A stretch of DNA of 25,877 nucleotides from a virus: positions 1 to 25,877 of the IMG/VR virus record IMGVR_UViG_3300027837_000004, one strand, 5' to 3'. A program made the translations under genes and the position numbers. The stretch's first letter is position 1, and every line of letters begins with the position of its first letter. Positions 9,601-17,900 of the stretch are shown here, piece after piece. Below the pieces are notes generated by a model that saw nothing but the letters and a program-made list of their open reading frames with translations, was not told where the DNA came from and did no database searches.

Positions 9601-11194
9601 TCCATCTGACGCCCTTGAAAATATTATTGGAGGCAGCAGCCCAGCATATAATTTTACTAATCCACTTGCATACGTGGGTATAGAGTTTTTAGCATCAGAC
9701 CCAAATGATGATACTTTTTCTAGCTCTAGCCCTGCTATATTTGAAACAGAACCTAAAGAAGCAGCTGAGTTAGATATATATTTTGAAACCCCAGATATTT
9801 ATCCTATAAGTCAATTTGGTCAACTTCAGAACTTAAGTTGGTTTAACTGTTACTCATTTGGTAACGGAGTTGAGTCAGATCGCATTAGAGACGACTTTAA
9901 CCAGCCTGTAATAGGAGATGGTGTGAAAGCATCTGCTACGCTAGATGAGCCGTACGAAGAAGAAAGAAGATCTACGGGCCTTATATTTTCTCAAATATTT
10001 AATTCTGCTTCAAGTACAAATAATCTTAACCAGTTTATACAAGCAGAGAATATCACAAAGGATGTAAATCCTGAGTACGGCAGCATACAGAAATTACACA
10101 CCAGAGACACCGATTTAATTACCTTGTGCGAAAACAAGTCAATGAAGATATTGGCCAAGAAAGACGCCTTATTTAACGCTGACGGGAGCACTAACTTAAC
10201 TTCTAATGCAGAAGTGCTAGGGCAGACATTAACATTCCAAGGGGAATTTGGTATAGCTACTAATCCCGAATCATTCGCCGAGTTTGGCTTTAGAATGTAT
10301 TATACTGATGCGAACAAAGGAGCAGTGCTTAGACTTTCAGGTGATGGAATTACTGATCTATCCGATTATGGTATGCACTCGTTCTTTTCAGATAACCTAT
10401 CGATCAACACTAAAATACTGGGATCGTGGGATGTTGGAAAAAGAAATTATAATATAACACTAGTATCTTTAACGCCTTATTGGCAGCAAACTTTAGGTGC
10501 AGGAGAATTTGATAGATTGAATAGAGACCCTCTGTGTAATCAGTTTATAAATACATTACCTACGACTAGCACAACAATTTCTTTCAAAGAGGAAGTTAAT
10601 GGGTTTACTTCAAGAAAAGCATATATACCGGAGGCGGCTGCTTACCTTAATAATATATACTACACATTTAAAAATGGTAGAATATGGGAGCATGGATTAA
10701 ACACGGAGTATAATACTTTTTATGGTGTAGGACCGGGCACAGCTTTGGTTGGTCCCTATTATGAAAGTTCTTTTAATACTATCCTTAATGAGATGCCGTC
10801 AGTAGTTAAAGGTTATAAAACACTAAATTACAGCGGTACCGATGCTAAAGAATTTTTGTATAAACTAAATGGCAGCGAAAGACTTTATACACTAGCCCAG
10901 ATACAAGCGGAGGGTTTAACACCTAATACTTCTGTAGAAACAAAAGGCTGGTATGTGAATTCTATAGTAACGGACTTACAAGAAGGGCAAATAAAAGAAT
11001 TTATAGACAAAGAAGGTAAGAAGTTTAATTACATAAAAGGCATGGATACTTTTTATGTAAGTTCTTGTAATACTAATGTAGACACCAAGGAGTTTAACGT
11101 ACAAGGTATAGGTAATCCTAGCGTTATAACGGTTCCTCCTCAGACAGTATTTACGGTAAAAAATCAAGCAGACCCGAATTGCTCAACTCCGTAA
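6644..11194 (+). CDS. Tail nozzle / stabilisation protein, very long
   Basis: This 1516-residue protein probably forms the tail nozzle that closes the channel and contacts the cell surface, like P22 gp10 or T7 gp12. The diagnostic part is at the N-terminus: GKMNKDLDERLVPNGEYRDA (residues 11-30) followed by beta-propeller-like strands with NIYWFISSDE (about 89-98) and a MWTDNQTEPKS segment (about 147-157). From about residue 200 to 1100 it is beta-rich with many Asn, Thr and Gly, as in fibre-like or Ig-like insertions. Residues about 1180-1330 return to propeller-like strands, for example FGFRMYYTDANKGAVLRLSG. P22 gp10 and T7 gp12 are about half this length or less, so large insertions are likely. 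No enzymatic motif was seen. The start has the usual leader and follows the adaptor gene by 6 bases. Confidence 0.72.
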   Translation: MAELIHTFTSGKMNKDLDERLVPNGEYRDALNLELAASDSSQVGTFQNIKGNLELAYKTYNPVTGARTLWSSAYISNLTNAVCIGSVVDRNTDNIYWFISSDEVSAIAYYNDVTKVVAPLIVDANDILSFSKDYLITGVNILEGILMWTDNQTEPKSITVKDWVNSTSDFLTHSQVYGRDFIEQDTTVIKKYPLNPPTISVSSVAREDDAGNTVVIATTTSATFMTEDSNNNAIPVPTGTAKTLTWEQSQTLPFYREGDVLILTLVDEGEVGSEVAEVRCSVASIIPPDEGASQTGANVTVLSVGPSTTGGAIITPLTYNVILEQQEPLFEFKFARFATRWKYNNNQVSAYSSFSNIAFLPGEFDYSPKEGYNLGMTNNTRQLTISNFIPSTLPPDVSEVEVLYKATNNPNVYVVDSFKPSDTAWQNNTFEIKTEIITSVIRSNQLLRPYDNVPRRTLAQEITANRLIYGNYVQNFTLSSPFTKVPYKTDMSVGLYSKPISSDTTFVGSVNTEGNAVFPSIKTLRTYQIGVVYMDEYGRNTPVFTSNSASLVVEKASSAAANNIRVTLNGNPPKYKTLTGFADFTHYKYYIKETSREYYNLALDRFYDAEDGNVWLSFPSAERNKVDEDTFLILKKEHDNNIPVFEKSRYKVIAIENEAPLFLTQQRLGKGNLITNFGGGEGATPVEGGNEVQVLKTDFDAAFGAETRTESGLQLRITGTAGQVSDYYKISTFSLNGTQAFVRMVVSPAFGPDVNFATVSNGEVPEGTGVTLYDLTDVKKAEFTGRFFVKVNSDNILRQKIQAARNNNNTFIRKAIAPLWNFSFASQFNSNFWKEGGTWPQVDATGQTGRIFIDRFSPKCESRGQGTNVEGKIVISDATGYGAGRTNTTNGHAHGIVDRNPRLLEQLNTVGTMFRFVDIGNGVKDPTETVYVVTNSQLDLGTTYDCTNNSGAFSGNDAWDAQTNQYARWTLTFEQLEGGSTALAWNPSDALENIIGGSSPAYNFTNPLAYVGIEFLASDPNDDTFSSSSPAIFETEPKEAAELDIYFETPDIYPISQFGQLQNLSWFNCYSFGNGVESDRIRDDFNQPVIGDGVKASATLDEPYEEERRSTGLIFSQIFNSASSTNNLNQFIQAENITKDVNPEYGSIQKLHTRDTDLITLCENKSMKILAKKDALFNADGSTNLTSNAEVLGQTLTFQGEFGIATNPESFAEFGFRMYYTDANKGAVLRLSGDGITDLSDYGMHSFFSDNLSINTKILGSWDVGKRNYNITLVSLTPYWQQTLGAGEFDRLNRDPLCNQFINTLPTTSTTISFKEEVNGFTSRKAYIPEAAAYLNNIYYTFKNGRIWEHGLNTEYNTFYGVGPGTALVGPYYESSFNTILNEMPSVVKGYKTLNYSGTDAKEFLYKLNGSERLYTLAQIQAEGLTPNTSVETKGWYVNSIVTDLQEGQIKEFIDKEGKKFNYIKGMDTFYVSSCNTNVDTKEFNVQGIGNPSVITVPPQTVFTVKNQADPNCSTP

Positions 11195-11222
11195 AAATTT
11201 ATTAGAAATTTAAACAAATATT

Positions 11223-12839
11223 ATGGCATTTAATAATTTCACAGTAAGCGTAGTAAGCTTTAATGAAACAGCGGGGGTTGACTGGACAATAGCGCAACCA
11301 TCTGTTTCTTTGCTAATAACGCCTAACATTGGGTATACTGTAACCGCAGCTGACTTTACATCCATAACGCCTTTGCCTACTTATGTGAGCAGCGTATCAT
11401 TTTTAAACAATGCCGGTAGCGGGACAGTTACATGCATAATAACATACGATTCTCCGTCGGTAATGCCTAGCGCGGACGTGCTTATATCACTTTGTATCCA
11501 AGGATCTGCAGTAGAAAAAAAGATATGCGTTGCAGGTGTAATATCTCAATGTGATGTAAGTAATACAAAAGTGCCTGTTTCTGGAGGGGCTGACGTAGCT
11601 TATAGTGTATGTGGCGCTATTGGAAGTACCGGTGCAATAACATCGACATACCAAGTTACAGCCAACTCCACTTATTACTATCCTACGGCCCCAACTTTGG
11701 CAGTTGTTATAGGTGATCCTAATGACTACACTATTACCGACGTAAAGACTTATGACGCATCCGGTAATTTGATAGGCGTAGTATTTACCGTAACGTATAC
11801 TTTCCCTTTAAACGATGCTACCAGTAATAAGATATGCTTAACGGCTAATGCTGTTCAAGTATATAATCCCTTAGTAAAAATAACATCCTATTCTTTCCCA
11901 ACAGGGGAATCTCTAGAAATCAATGGACAAACAACGAACTTCACTATAAATGGAGTTGAAGGTGCTAACTGGGCATTAAATATAGTGTCTAATGCTTTAG
12001 CAACGATAATCAATACCTCAGGTACACTGGACAGCACAGGAACTTTTGTTGTGCCTGTAACGTTTCCCGCGGCAATAGCAAATGCAACCTACACAGTAAC
12101 CTTAACGGGTGATTTAGCTAGCACTTTTTGTACCGTAGCCCCTTATGTACCTTGTTTAACAGGGCAGCCTTCTGTATTTACACTGAATCAATATATTAAC
12201 TCTACATTAAGCTTTGCTTTTACTAGTACAAATTCTAATATAACTCCGGACGCCGCAACTACTATTACGCTTTTACCAGGCTCCAGTCAACCTTCTCCAT
12301 TTAACGTTATAGTTACAGGTAGCTCAACAGGTATTCTTACAGTTGACTCTATACCTCCCCCTGAAGATTGGACAAATCAGGGAGGCCTTATTGCGGGAAG
12401 TTGGGATTTTAATGTAATTAGCTCTAGTTTTGTAGTGGATAATTCAACAGTGCCTACTATTATAACATCAACGCTTTCAGTTAATGTGGCATCCGTAGGG
12501 ATCAACAACACGTCCAGTGCTTTAGATTTGGATCAATACGTGTCGGATGGTGGAGCATGGCTAGCTGATTTATGCAATGGCTCAGGCCAATATTACGTTA
12601 GTAATGCTGACGGCTGGTCTGGAGGCACAAACCAAAGTCAACTAAGTAGTTTGGTTAATGTTCCTTATGCGGCTGGGGATGTGGTCCAAATAAAAAATTC
12701 CGCAACAGGAGCTAAATACTGCGTCACCTTAGACTCTTTTGAGACCGGGGAAACACCGACATATTATATAGACGAAGGATTTCAAAATCAAGTTAGCACA
12801 TTTGCCACTTGTACAATCTGTAATAATCAAAACCAATAA
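11223..12839 (+). CDS. Beta-rich tail fibre or appendage protein
   Basis: This 538-residue protein is almost wholly beta-strand-like, rich in Thr, Ser, Val, Asn and Ile and poor in charge, which suggests tandem Ig-like or fibre modules. The blocks look roughly repetitive, each ending near a Cys (for example KKICVAG, NKICLTAN and STFCTVAPYVPC). The C-terminal piece, about residues 455-538, differs: it has DGWSGGTNQSQLSSL, GAKYCVTLDSFETGE and a final CTICNNQNQ. No signal peptide is present, as expected for a cytoplasmically assembled virion part. It follows the nozzle, so it may be a fibre, decoration or receptor-binding protein. I cannot name a family. Confidence 0.5.
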   Translation: MAFNNFTVSVVSFNETAGVDWTIAQPSVSLLITPNIGYTVTAADFTSITPLPTYVSSVSFLNNAGSGTVTCIITYDSPSVMPSADVLISLCIQGSAVEKKICVAGVISQCDVSNTKVPVSGGADVAYSVCGAIGSTGAITSTYQVTANSTYYYPTAPTLAVVIGDPNDYTITDVKTYDASGNLIGVVFTVTYTFPLNDATSNKICLTANAVQVYNPLVKITSYSFPTGESLEINGQTTNFTINGVEGANWALNIVSNALATIINTSGTLDSTGTFVVPVTFPAAIANATYTVTLTGDLASTFCTVAPYVPCLTGQPSVFTLNQYINSTLSFAFTSTNSNITPDAATTITLLPGSSQPSPFNVIVTGSSTGILTVDSIPPPEDWTNQGGLIAGSWDFNVISSSFVVDNSTVPTIITSTLSVNVASVGINNTSSALDLDQYVSDGGAWLADLCNGSGQYYVSNADGWSGGTNQSQLSSLVNVPYAAGDVVQIKNSATGAKYCVTLDSFETGETPTYYIDEGFQNQVSTFATCTICNNQNQ

Positions 12840-12841
12840 TC

Positions 12842-13189
12842 ATGCCAACAATAACTTTACAATTTCCACACCCACTAAACGACTCAGTTCAAGTTGGCGA
12901 CACTGCTTATTACACTAATGATCCAAATGGCACAAATTTAATAAAGCTGGGCACTATAGAAGGAATACTTAGACCCATTAATAAAATGACAGTTGACGTA
13001 GAGCCAGTGCTAGTAGGTACAGTTAACACTGAATTAACAACAAGTAGTTTTATACTATTTAGCAAAACAGCATTAGTAAACACAAGCGGATTAAAAGGCT
13101 ATTATGCCGAAGCCCAGTTTAAAAATGATTCAACAGACTATGCTGAACTATTCTTAGTAGGATCTGAGATATTTGAAAGCAGTAAATAA
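12842..13189 (+). CDS. Small beta-rich structural protein, unknown
   Basis: This 115-residue protein starts 2 bases after the stop of the fibre candidate, implying co-translation. It begins with PTITLQFPHPLNDSVQVGD, suggesting a short beta domain, and has further strand-like stretches around LGTIEGILRPINKMTVDVEP (about residues 38-57) and GLKGYYAEAQFKNDSTDYAE (about 88-107). There is no membrane segment or recognised motif. Size and place suggest a small tail accessory protein associated with the fibre, but nothing in the sequence proves it. Confidence 0.45.
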   Translation: MPTITLQFPHPLNDSVQVGDTAYYTNDPNGTNLIKLGTIEGILRPINKMTVDVEPVLVGTVNTELTTSSFILFSKTALVNTSGLKGYYAEAQFKNDSTDYAELFLVGSEIFESSK

Positions 13190-13227
13190 CACGTAATAAT
13201 AAAAGTATAATAATAAAATAAAGGTAT

Positions 13228-13845
13228 ATGATAACACCAGGTATGATAGGTGGCGCTGTGTCAGGCCTTACAAGTATTGTAGGGGGAATGATAGGCAGCG
13301 GCAAAAGAAAAAGGGAACAAAAAGCAGCGCAAGCAGAGTTTAATAGAAATAAAGCAAGAATGGAAGGGGCTGATACCTCTAACCTAAACAAAAACATGGA
13401 AAATACCATGGAAGACCTTACGGTCAATACTCAAGCAGCTGAATTTCAAGCTCAGCAACAAGCGGGAGGATTTGCTAACACGATGGATAACTTATCGAGT
13501 GCAGCCGGGGGATCTGGAATTGCGGCTTTAGCGCAATCATTAGCGGGAGCGCAAAGTAATGCGGCGCAAGCAGCGTCTGCAGATATAGGTAGGCAAGAAG
13601 CTAGCAATCAAAGAGCTGAAAGGCAAATGGCTGGACAACTACAGCAGCAAGAAATACAAGGAGAATACGCTTCTAGAGCGGCAGAAAAAGATAAGGTGGA
13701 CACAATGTTTGGCATGTCTCAGCAAAGATTAGGAGCAGCGAATGCAGCTAGAGATGCAGCAACTCAATCTATATTAGGAGGTGTTGGAAGCATTGTAGGA
13801 GCCGGGGCAGCGTATGGCGCAGATAAATTGGAATTCATGCAGTAA
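13228..13845 (+). CDS. Putative internal virion (ejection/pilot) protein
   Basis: This 205-residue protein resembles the small internal proteins ejected with phage DNA, such as T7 gp14 or P22 gp7. Residues 5-24 (GMIGGAVSGLTSIVGGMIGS) are a glycine-rich hydrophobic helix that could insert in a membrane. The middle is Ala/Gln/Glu-rich coiled coil, with repeated short motifs such as AAQAASADIGRQ and a Gln-rich stretch. The C-terminus has a second glycine-rich hydrophobic helix (about 182-198). The call is from composition and position just before two more virion-type genes. The leader has AAAGG (13220-13224) only 3 bases from the ATG, too close for a normal Shine-Dalgarno site. Confidence 0.58.
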   Translation: MITPGMIGGAVSGLTSIVGGMIGSGKRKREQKAAQAEFNRNKARMEGADTSNLNKNMENTMEDLTVNTQAAEFQAQQQAGGFANTMDNLSSAAGGSGIAALAQSLAGAQSNAAQAASADIGRQEASNQRAERQMAGQLQQQEIQGEYASRAAEKDKVDTMFGMSQQRLGAANAARDAATQSILGGVGSIVGAGAAYGADKLEFMQ

Positions 13846-13856
13846 TAAAATAAATT

Positions 13857-14960
13857 ATGGCAAATAATCAATTAATAACAGGGGCTGGTGTAGCTGCAAA
13901 GAAATTTGTAGATGTAGGAGCAGAAATGATGAAAGGGCTTGGCAAGGGGTTTTTACCCGGGGCATTGTCAGGGCCCTCAAAAACTGCTTTAAAAAACAAA
14001 GAATACCAGGGTAAGGTTAATACACTGATGAGCAGGATGAAAACCGATATAGATTTTACTTCGTTTTCGCCGGCAGAAACAGCTTCTATGCGTTCTTTTC
14101 TAGTAGCGGAGCGAGGTAAGTATGCGGCTGCCGCTAAAGCTTTGGCAGGTATGTCAGATACAACCTCCCCTGAGTATATGGCACAGGTTGACATAATGAA
14201 CGGGGTTAACAATAGCTTTACTAATTTAGCCGCTCAGCTTAAGTCCTACAAAGAAGGTAAAGTGGAGTTCGCAAAAGAAATGCTTGACGGCACCATATCT
14301 GCGGGTAATCCTACGGAAAACACAAGAGAGGCTATGGCTATGTATGGTTTTCTTGATAAAGACGGCGATGGGGTTAACGATAAGCGATTAGATGCAGCGT
14401 TTAACATACAAGCAGGAGGTAACTTAGGATTTAATATAGATGGAAAAACGATTGATTATAACACTCGTAAGCCAGCCGTTATGAAGGATTACGTGCTAAG
14501 TAATAAATTACTAAAAGGCAATGAATCAGCTTATACAGCGCAAGCAAGAATGAGTGATGTTTCACAAAAATTGTATAGAGAAGAACTTGAGCAAGACTTT
14601 GAAAGCCGCGATGCTTTAATGTCTATGGTATATGACTTTGACTCTATTGTACCTACATCAGACTTAGCAAAAAGATGGGATGCTAGTAAAAAATCTGAAA
14701 ACCCTCTTGACGAAATTAATAGTATTAAAGAAGAGTTAATAACCAGGTTAGTCAACGCAAGAGTTGATGTGTCCAACAAAGGTTACAATGAAAAGAAAAG
14801 CAAAGAAAATGAAAGAAGCCCTTATCATTGGACAAAAGCAAATGGTAGTATGGAGGGTGCCATGCAGGCCGATGGAACAAAGCTTTATTACTTGTATTTT
14901 AAAGACGGTACGCGCAGAACAGTTGATTACAAAACTTACGAAAAGTACGAAAACTTATAA
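13857..14960 (+). CDS. Putative internal virion protein with an EF-hand-like loop
   Basis: This 367-residue protein is helical and charged after a short glycine-rich N-terminus (GAGVAAKKFVDVGAEMMKGL, residues 8-27). Residues 167-178 read DKDGDGVNDKRL, matching the DxDxDG calcium-binding loop of EF-hand or dockerin-like motifs, though the expected acidic residue at loop position 12 is Leu. The region before it (about 60-150) is helical, including FSPAETASMRSFLVAERGKY (about 65-84). The C-terminus is strand-like with KLYYLYFKDGTRRTVDYK. It stands between the ejection-protein candidate and the giant protein, so an internal virion role is likely. No family was recognised. Confidence 0.5.
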   Translation: MANNQLITGAGVAAKKFVDVGAEMMKGLGKGFLPGALSGPSKTALKNKEYQGKVNTLMSRMKTDIDFTSFSPAETASMRSFLVAERGKYAAAAKALAGMSDTTSPEYMAQVDIMNGVNNSFTNLAAQLKSYKEGKVEFAKEMLDGTISAGNPTENTREAMAMYGFLDKDGDGVNDKRLDAAFNIQAGGNLGFNIDGKTIDYNTRKPAVMKDYVLSNKLLKGNESAYTAQARMSDVSQKLYREELEQDFESRDALMSMVYDFDSIVPTSDLAKRWDASKKSENPLDEINSIKEELITRLVNARVDVSNKGYNEKKSKENERSPYHWTKANGSMEGAMQADGTKLYYLYFKDGTRRTVDYKTYEKYENL

Positions 14961-14992
14961 TTAAATTAAATAATAATTAAACAAAAATAACT

Positions 14993-17900
14993 ATGCCTAG
15001 ATATAAAGTAATTATAAACGGCGATGTAGGGTTTAAAAATGTTAAAGAGGAAAATATAGAAATCTTTTTAGCTAAATACCCAGGCGCGGTACTCGTTGAA
15101 GAAACACCACCTACTGAAAATTTTCAGAACGGAGATGCGGAGACCGATGCGTCTGTAACTCCGGAGACAAGTCAAGCATCAAATGGGGATTCCAACTTGG
15201 AAAATGGTTCATTGGAGGAACAAGAACAGCCCGTAAAAATTGAATTTGAAGGTGACTTAGAAAGAAAGCCTAAAAAAATAGAGTATATAAAATTCAAAGG
15301 AGGACAAGAAGTTAGAAGCGATTTATACAAAAGAGATTTTGCAGGAAAAGAAAGCTCTAATGGACAGTTGTACCCTGAAACTTTTGAAGAATATGCAAAG
15401 CTATATAATGCACCGATACAAACAAAATACGAGCAGCCGGAATTGCCAAGTCCGCAAGCGGAGGCTCTTAGTAGGGATATAGATAATGTAACCCGAAAAT
15501 CTCCCGCGGTTAAAAATGAAGTAGGAATATCAGAATTTAACCTTACAACCCAATGGAGAGATAGGAAGAAAGACTATAGCTTGAAAGTTGATATGCCTAC
15601 GTATCGCGTTTCTAAAGATGAGTCTGGCAACTTCGTGCCTGATAATCCAAATGACGTAGAGGGCAGTCCGTATTATATGGAAGGAGACAAAGCTATATTT
15701 GTTAATTCCTATGAAGATGATTTAAAAAATTATTTAGGGGAAGCAAAATATAACTCATGGAAACGTATTCAAGAAAAGGCAAATTCGGTAAATGAGGAAT
15801 TGACAAAAGAAAATATACATAAGTATATGGATTTGTCTGAAATTGATGAAAACAAAATTATCGATGTGGTTATGAAGCAAAAGAAAGAAGCTTCTTCTAA
15901 CTACATGATAAACAATGATATTCCTGAAAACGAGCAATTTAAGCTAGCCGCAGAGGTTGAAGCTAATGAAGGAAATCTCGAAGCTTTAGAAATAGTACAA
16001 AAAAATAGAAGAGAAGATGCTATTAGGAAAAAAGACAACGCTGATTTTGAAGCTAAGTTTGGACGTCCGTTAACTTCTAAAGAAACTATACAAGGTAGAA
16101 CATACATTCCTTACAATGAAGAGGCTTCAGAAGAACGATTAAACAACGCACTAAAAGAATATCAAGCAAGTTCGGAAGCGGAAATACAAGAAAGGTACAA
16201 AAAGCTAGATCAGCAGCTTAATGATTACACTGAAAGAGGAGCCGCTCCATTAGAAGAAATTAAAGCAGACTACGATTACTTGCTTGGTAATATTGAAGAA
16301 AACTTCAATAATACAGACGATCCTGAATATAGACAGCTTTTACAAAATCAATACGCTAAAACTTTCAGAGAGGGTAATGCCGCTATGTCTGCCGAATGGA
16401 ATAATTTAGATCAACAACGTCAGGTAATGATGGCGGAGTCTGATAGAATAACAAAAAGAGCAGGGCAATTAAGTAAATTTAAAATAGCGCAAGAAGCAGC
16501 ATATAAAACCTATGAGCTTGACGATAGAATGGCCATGGTTATGGAGAATTCTTTTTTAGGCAGCGGCGCTATGTTAGGGGCTTCCACTAAAAAGTTTTTA
16601 TTAGGAGACGTGCCTATCGCTATTGCTAGGGCATATTCTTCTAATGACATTAACGCTGATTTAGCTGAGCAAAGAATACTTGAATCACAATGGTATGGGG
16701 ATCTTGTAGCGGACAAAGGTGCTGCTATAGATTACAATCAAAGGCTACAAGCTAGAAATGAAGAAAAGTTGTTTAGAGCTTCGCTGGATAATAAGGGATT
16801 AAGCACATCTGATTACTTAGGTATGGTGATGGTAGACAACTCACCCTCTATATTAGTAGCTTTAGCAACTAGCGGAAGCGCTGGCTTAGTTAATATTGGC
16901 GGTAGAATGGTAGCCAAAAATGTTGTAAGGTCAGCCTTGACTAAAGCAGCCGGTAAATCTGGAGTGCAAAACTTAGGTACTGCCATGACTGCAGCCGCTT
17001 GGAACAAGGGTACAACTAATATAGCAACTAGTGTATTCTTCACCATGGAAGCAGGAGGGCAAATGGCAAACCTAGAAATAGCTCAAAGAGAAGCCGCGAA
17101 AATAAAAGAAGAAATAACACAAGCGCTGCTAGAAACAGACGATCCCACGGAAATAAGCGAACTAAAAAAAATATTAGCAGATCAAGAGGATTTGCTTAAT
17201 ATGTCACAAGTGCAAAAGTCTTTTAGCAGCTTGGTTTATGGAGGTACTGCCTCTATTGCTGAAAGATTTGGTACATTAGGGTTTATAAATAACTTTCAAA
17301 AATACTCCAGAGCAATAGGTTACAATCAGTTTAGACAAGTAATGAACAGAAGTATGGCTAGAGCCTTGTCAAAAACCGTTGGTGCTACTACAGCCGTTGG
17401 CATAGGAGGCGGTATTGAATATTTAGAGGAAGGGTTTACTTTAGTTGGGCAGAATTTTTCAGATATAGTTATACTTGGCGAAGATAAAAATTTATTCGAA
17501 GGATTAGACAAAGACTTTGCGGCAAACACTATGATTACTAGTTTCGCTATAGGGGGACCTATGGCTAGTCAAAATATATACTCAGCAATTGCTAGCGAGT
17601 TTAGAAATTCTAGGGAAGCAAAAAAAGAAGCTAAGCTTAGAACAGAAATACTAGAGATACAAAAAGAATTGAATTCTGGTCAGCTAACCGCGGATGCCAA
17701 AAGCATTCTAGAAAAAAGAAGAAAAGTAGCATTAAAAGAATTAGCTTTAGAAAATACAAACATCGTATTAAAAATTAATGATTTAACTCCCCAGGAATTT
17801 GAAGCCATAACCGAGGCTAATAGAGAAATAAGATTATTAGAAAAAGAAGCTGCTGCGCTAGGAGCTTCCGGAGACGTGAGTAGCTGGTCTAATAAAGAGA

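Noticed and set aside
9114-9683. Two plus-strand frames of about 70 residues in another frame within the nozzle gene
   Set aside because: They overlap the real nozzle frame entirely, and their translations show no recognisable domain.
11195-11222. AAATTT repeats between nozzle and fibre genes as a terminator
   Set aside because: The stem would be only A-T pairs and short, with no proper T-tract.
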